Origin: JAQVWU01 sp964628455
GTDB lineage: Bacteria; Bacillota; Clostridia; Oscillospirales; CAG-272
Reading direction: 5' to 3'
Length of the DNA stretch: 5,846 bases
NCBI GenBank assembly: GCA_964628455.1
Contig: CAZVPD010000205.1
Location: forward strand, 1 to 5,846
Part shown: one piece after another, positions 4,989 to 5,846 of the stretch
Position numbering within the stretch: position 1 is the first letter of the stretch
Layout of the letters: every line of letters begins with the position of its first letter
Made by a program: the position numbers and the translations under genes
Notes under the pieces: model-generated
The model's input: only the letters and a program-made list of their open reading frames with translations
Told to the model about the DNA's origin: nothing
The model's database searches: none

Positions 4989-5846
4989 TTATAAACTTAT
5001 CTTCTTTTCCATCGCTTCACGGCCGGCGCAGTATAAAAGCGCGTTGTCGGCGCTTATGATATTTCTGAGCCGCAGATCAAAAAGATATGAGTCCATGGAT
5101 ATCATCCCTTCTTTGGAACTGCTGTGGATAACGGAGTCAATCTGGTGGACTTTGGAATCCCGGATCATATTGCGGATGGCGCCGTTTACATGCATGATCT
5201 CAAATGCCGGTACGGTTTCGCCGGACATGGCCGGGATCAGCTGCTGCGATATGACGGAACTTAACAGCATCGACAATTGTATTCGTATCTGAGACTGCTG
5301 GTTTGCAGGGAAAACGTCGATGATTCGGTCGATGGTGTTGACGGCCCCGACCGTATGAAGGGTCGATATGACAAGATGACCGGTTTCCGCGGCGGTCATC
5401 GCAAGTTTGATCGTTTCATAATCGCGCATCTCACCGATCAGAATGATGTCAGGCGACTGCCGGAGACAGGCCCGCAGCGCGGTTATATAGTTATCGGTGT
5501 CGGATTTTATTTCGCGTTGGCTGATGACGCATTTTATATTCCTGTGTATGTATTCGATGGGGTCTTCAAGCGTTATGATATGCCCTGAGCGGGTTTTATT
5601 CAGTTCGTCGATCATGCAGGCGAGTGTGGTGGTCTTACCGCTTCCCGCGGGACCGGTAACCAGTATCAGCCCTTTTGTGGCCGTGCAGACTGTTTTTATG
5701 ACTTCATCGCTTATATTCAGTTCAGCATAACCGGGTATATCGAACTTTACCGTTCGGATAATTGCCGCAAGTGAACCGCGCTGCTTATACGCGCAGACAC
5801 GGAAACGCGAAAGTCCGGGAACGGACATCGAAAAATCGTCGTCGCC
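4989..5846 (-). CDS. pilT: Type IV pilus retraction ATPase PilT (5' partial)
   Basis: PilT is a cytoplasmic hexameric ATPase that powers pilus disassembly, and with it twitching motility. The frame is open to the right edge. The ATG at 5826-5828 is internal, since the residues before it (GDDDFS) and after it (VPGLSRFRV) form one conserved PilT stretch. Counting from that Met as 1 (279 residues to the stop), the Walker A is GPAGSGKTT (59-67), the Asp box is LEDPIEY (87-93), the Walker B is DIILIGEMRD (127-136), and the His box is TGHLVISTLHT (149-159). AIRNMIRD (217-224) matches the PilT signature AIRNLIRE, which separates it from the extension ATPase PilB. The catalytic Glu133 and His158 are present. 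About 70-90 N-terminal residues, part of the PAS-like domain, are missing if the length is typical. The C terminus is complete. No pilC follows, and the gene runs into the shared terminator. Confidence 0.95.
   Translation of the reverse strand, partial: GDDDFSMSVPGLSRFRVCAYKQRGSLAAIIRTVKFDIPGYAELNISDEVIKTVCTATKGLILVTGPAGSGKTTTLACMIDELNKTRSGHIITLEDPIEYIHRNIKCVISQREIKSDTDNYITALRACLRQSPDIILIGEMRDYETIKLAMTAAETGHLVISTLHTVGAVNTIDRIIDVFPANQQSQIRIQLSMLLSSVISQQLIPAMSGETVPAFEIMHVNGAIRNMIRDSKVHQIDSVIHSSSKEGMISMDSYLFDLRLRNIISADNALLYCAGREAMEKKISL

Noticed and set aside
4966..4994. AAAGGGAG followed by an ATG at 4983 on the plus strand, looking like a new gene start
   Set aside because: The frame is ATG-GAT-TTA-TAA, only three codons, and overlaps the pilT stop. 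It lies just after a terminator with no promoter that I can defend.
5044..5730. Plus-strand open frames opposite pilT
   Set aside because: They are antisense to conserved PilT motifs, overlap each other and resemble nothing recognisable.
5826..5828. ATG as the start of pilT
   Set aside because: The codons before it read GDDDFS and continue the conserved PilT sequence. Starting here would cut off the N-terminal domain.
4989..5846. PilB or GspE in place of PilT
   Set aside because: The AIRNMIRD motif and the short C-terminal part after it are those of PilT. The Cys-tetrad zinc region typical of PilB/GspE is absent.

Overview
The window holds the 3' parts of two convergent genes with a 121-bp intergenic region between them. 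On the plus strand, a very long open frame enters from the left edge and ends at 4867. It encodes the C-terminal 1,621 or so residues of a giant, sortase-type, wall-anchored surface protein made of SpaA/Cna-B-like beta-sandwich modules. On the minus strand, the frame from the right edge to 4989 encodes the C-terminal part of PilT, the type IV pilus retraction ATPase. Neither true start lies in the window, so no promoter or start site can be called for either gene.

The organism is most likely a Gram-positive member of the Bacillota, probably Clostridia. The evidence is a Cna-B module array, a Thr/Ser/Gly-rich wall-spanning linker and a C-terminal sorting signal with hydrophobic segment and Lys-rich tail, next to a type IV pilus ATPase, a pairing found in Clostridia. 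Nothing in the window fixes the genus.

Layout (residue 1 of the surface protein is the GTG-encoded Val at 5-7). Residues 1-1402 are 13 modules that I sort by eye into five types in the order A-B-C-E / A-B-C-D-E / A-B-C-D. The first A module is cut by the window edge. All 12 complete modules keep the Lys, Glu and Asn/Asp residues expected for self-forming isopeptide bonds. The first and third A-B-C blocks are near-copies at a constant, gap-free spacing of 3,045 bp (1,015 codons), while the middle block has diverged more. Then come a PPPLPPP hinge, four copies of a 12-residue Thr/Ser/Gly repeat, a degenerate fourth-strand-like D module, and an atypical NTPTGD sorting motif with membrane segment.

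Between the genes (4868-4988) lies one clear hairpin, T-rich on its 3' side on both strands, which probably terminates both genes. The two products are both cell-surface or adhesion related, but they are convergent and not in one operon. A joint function is not shown by the sequence. I found no RNA gene, mobile element or CRISPR array.
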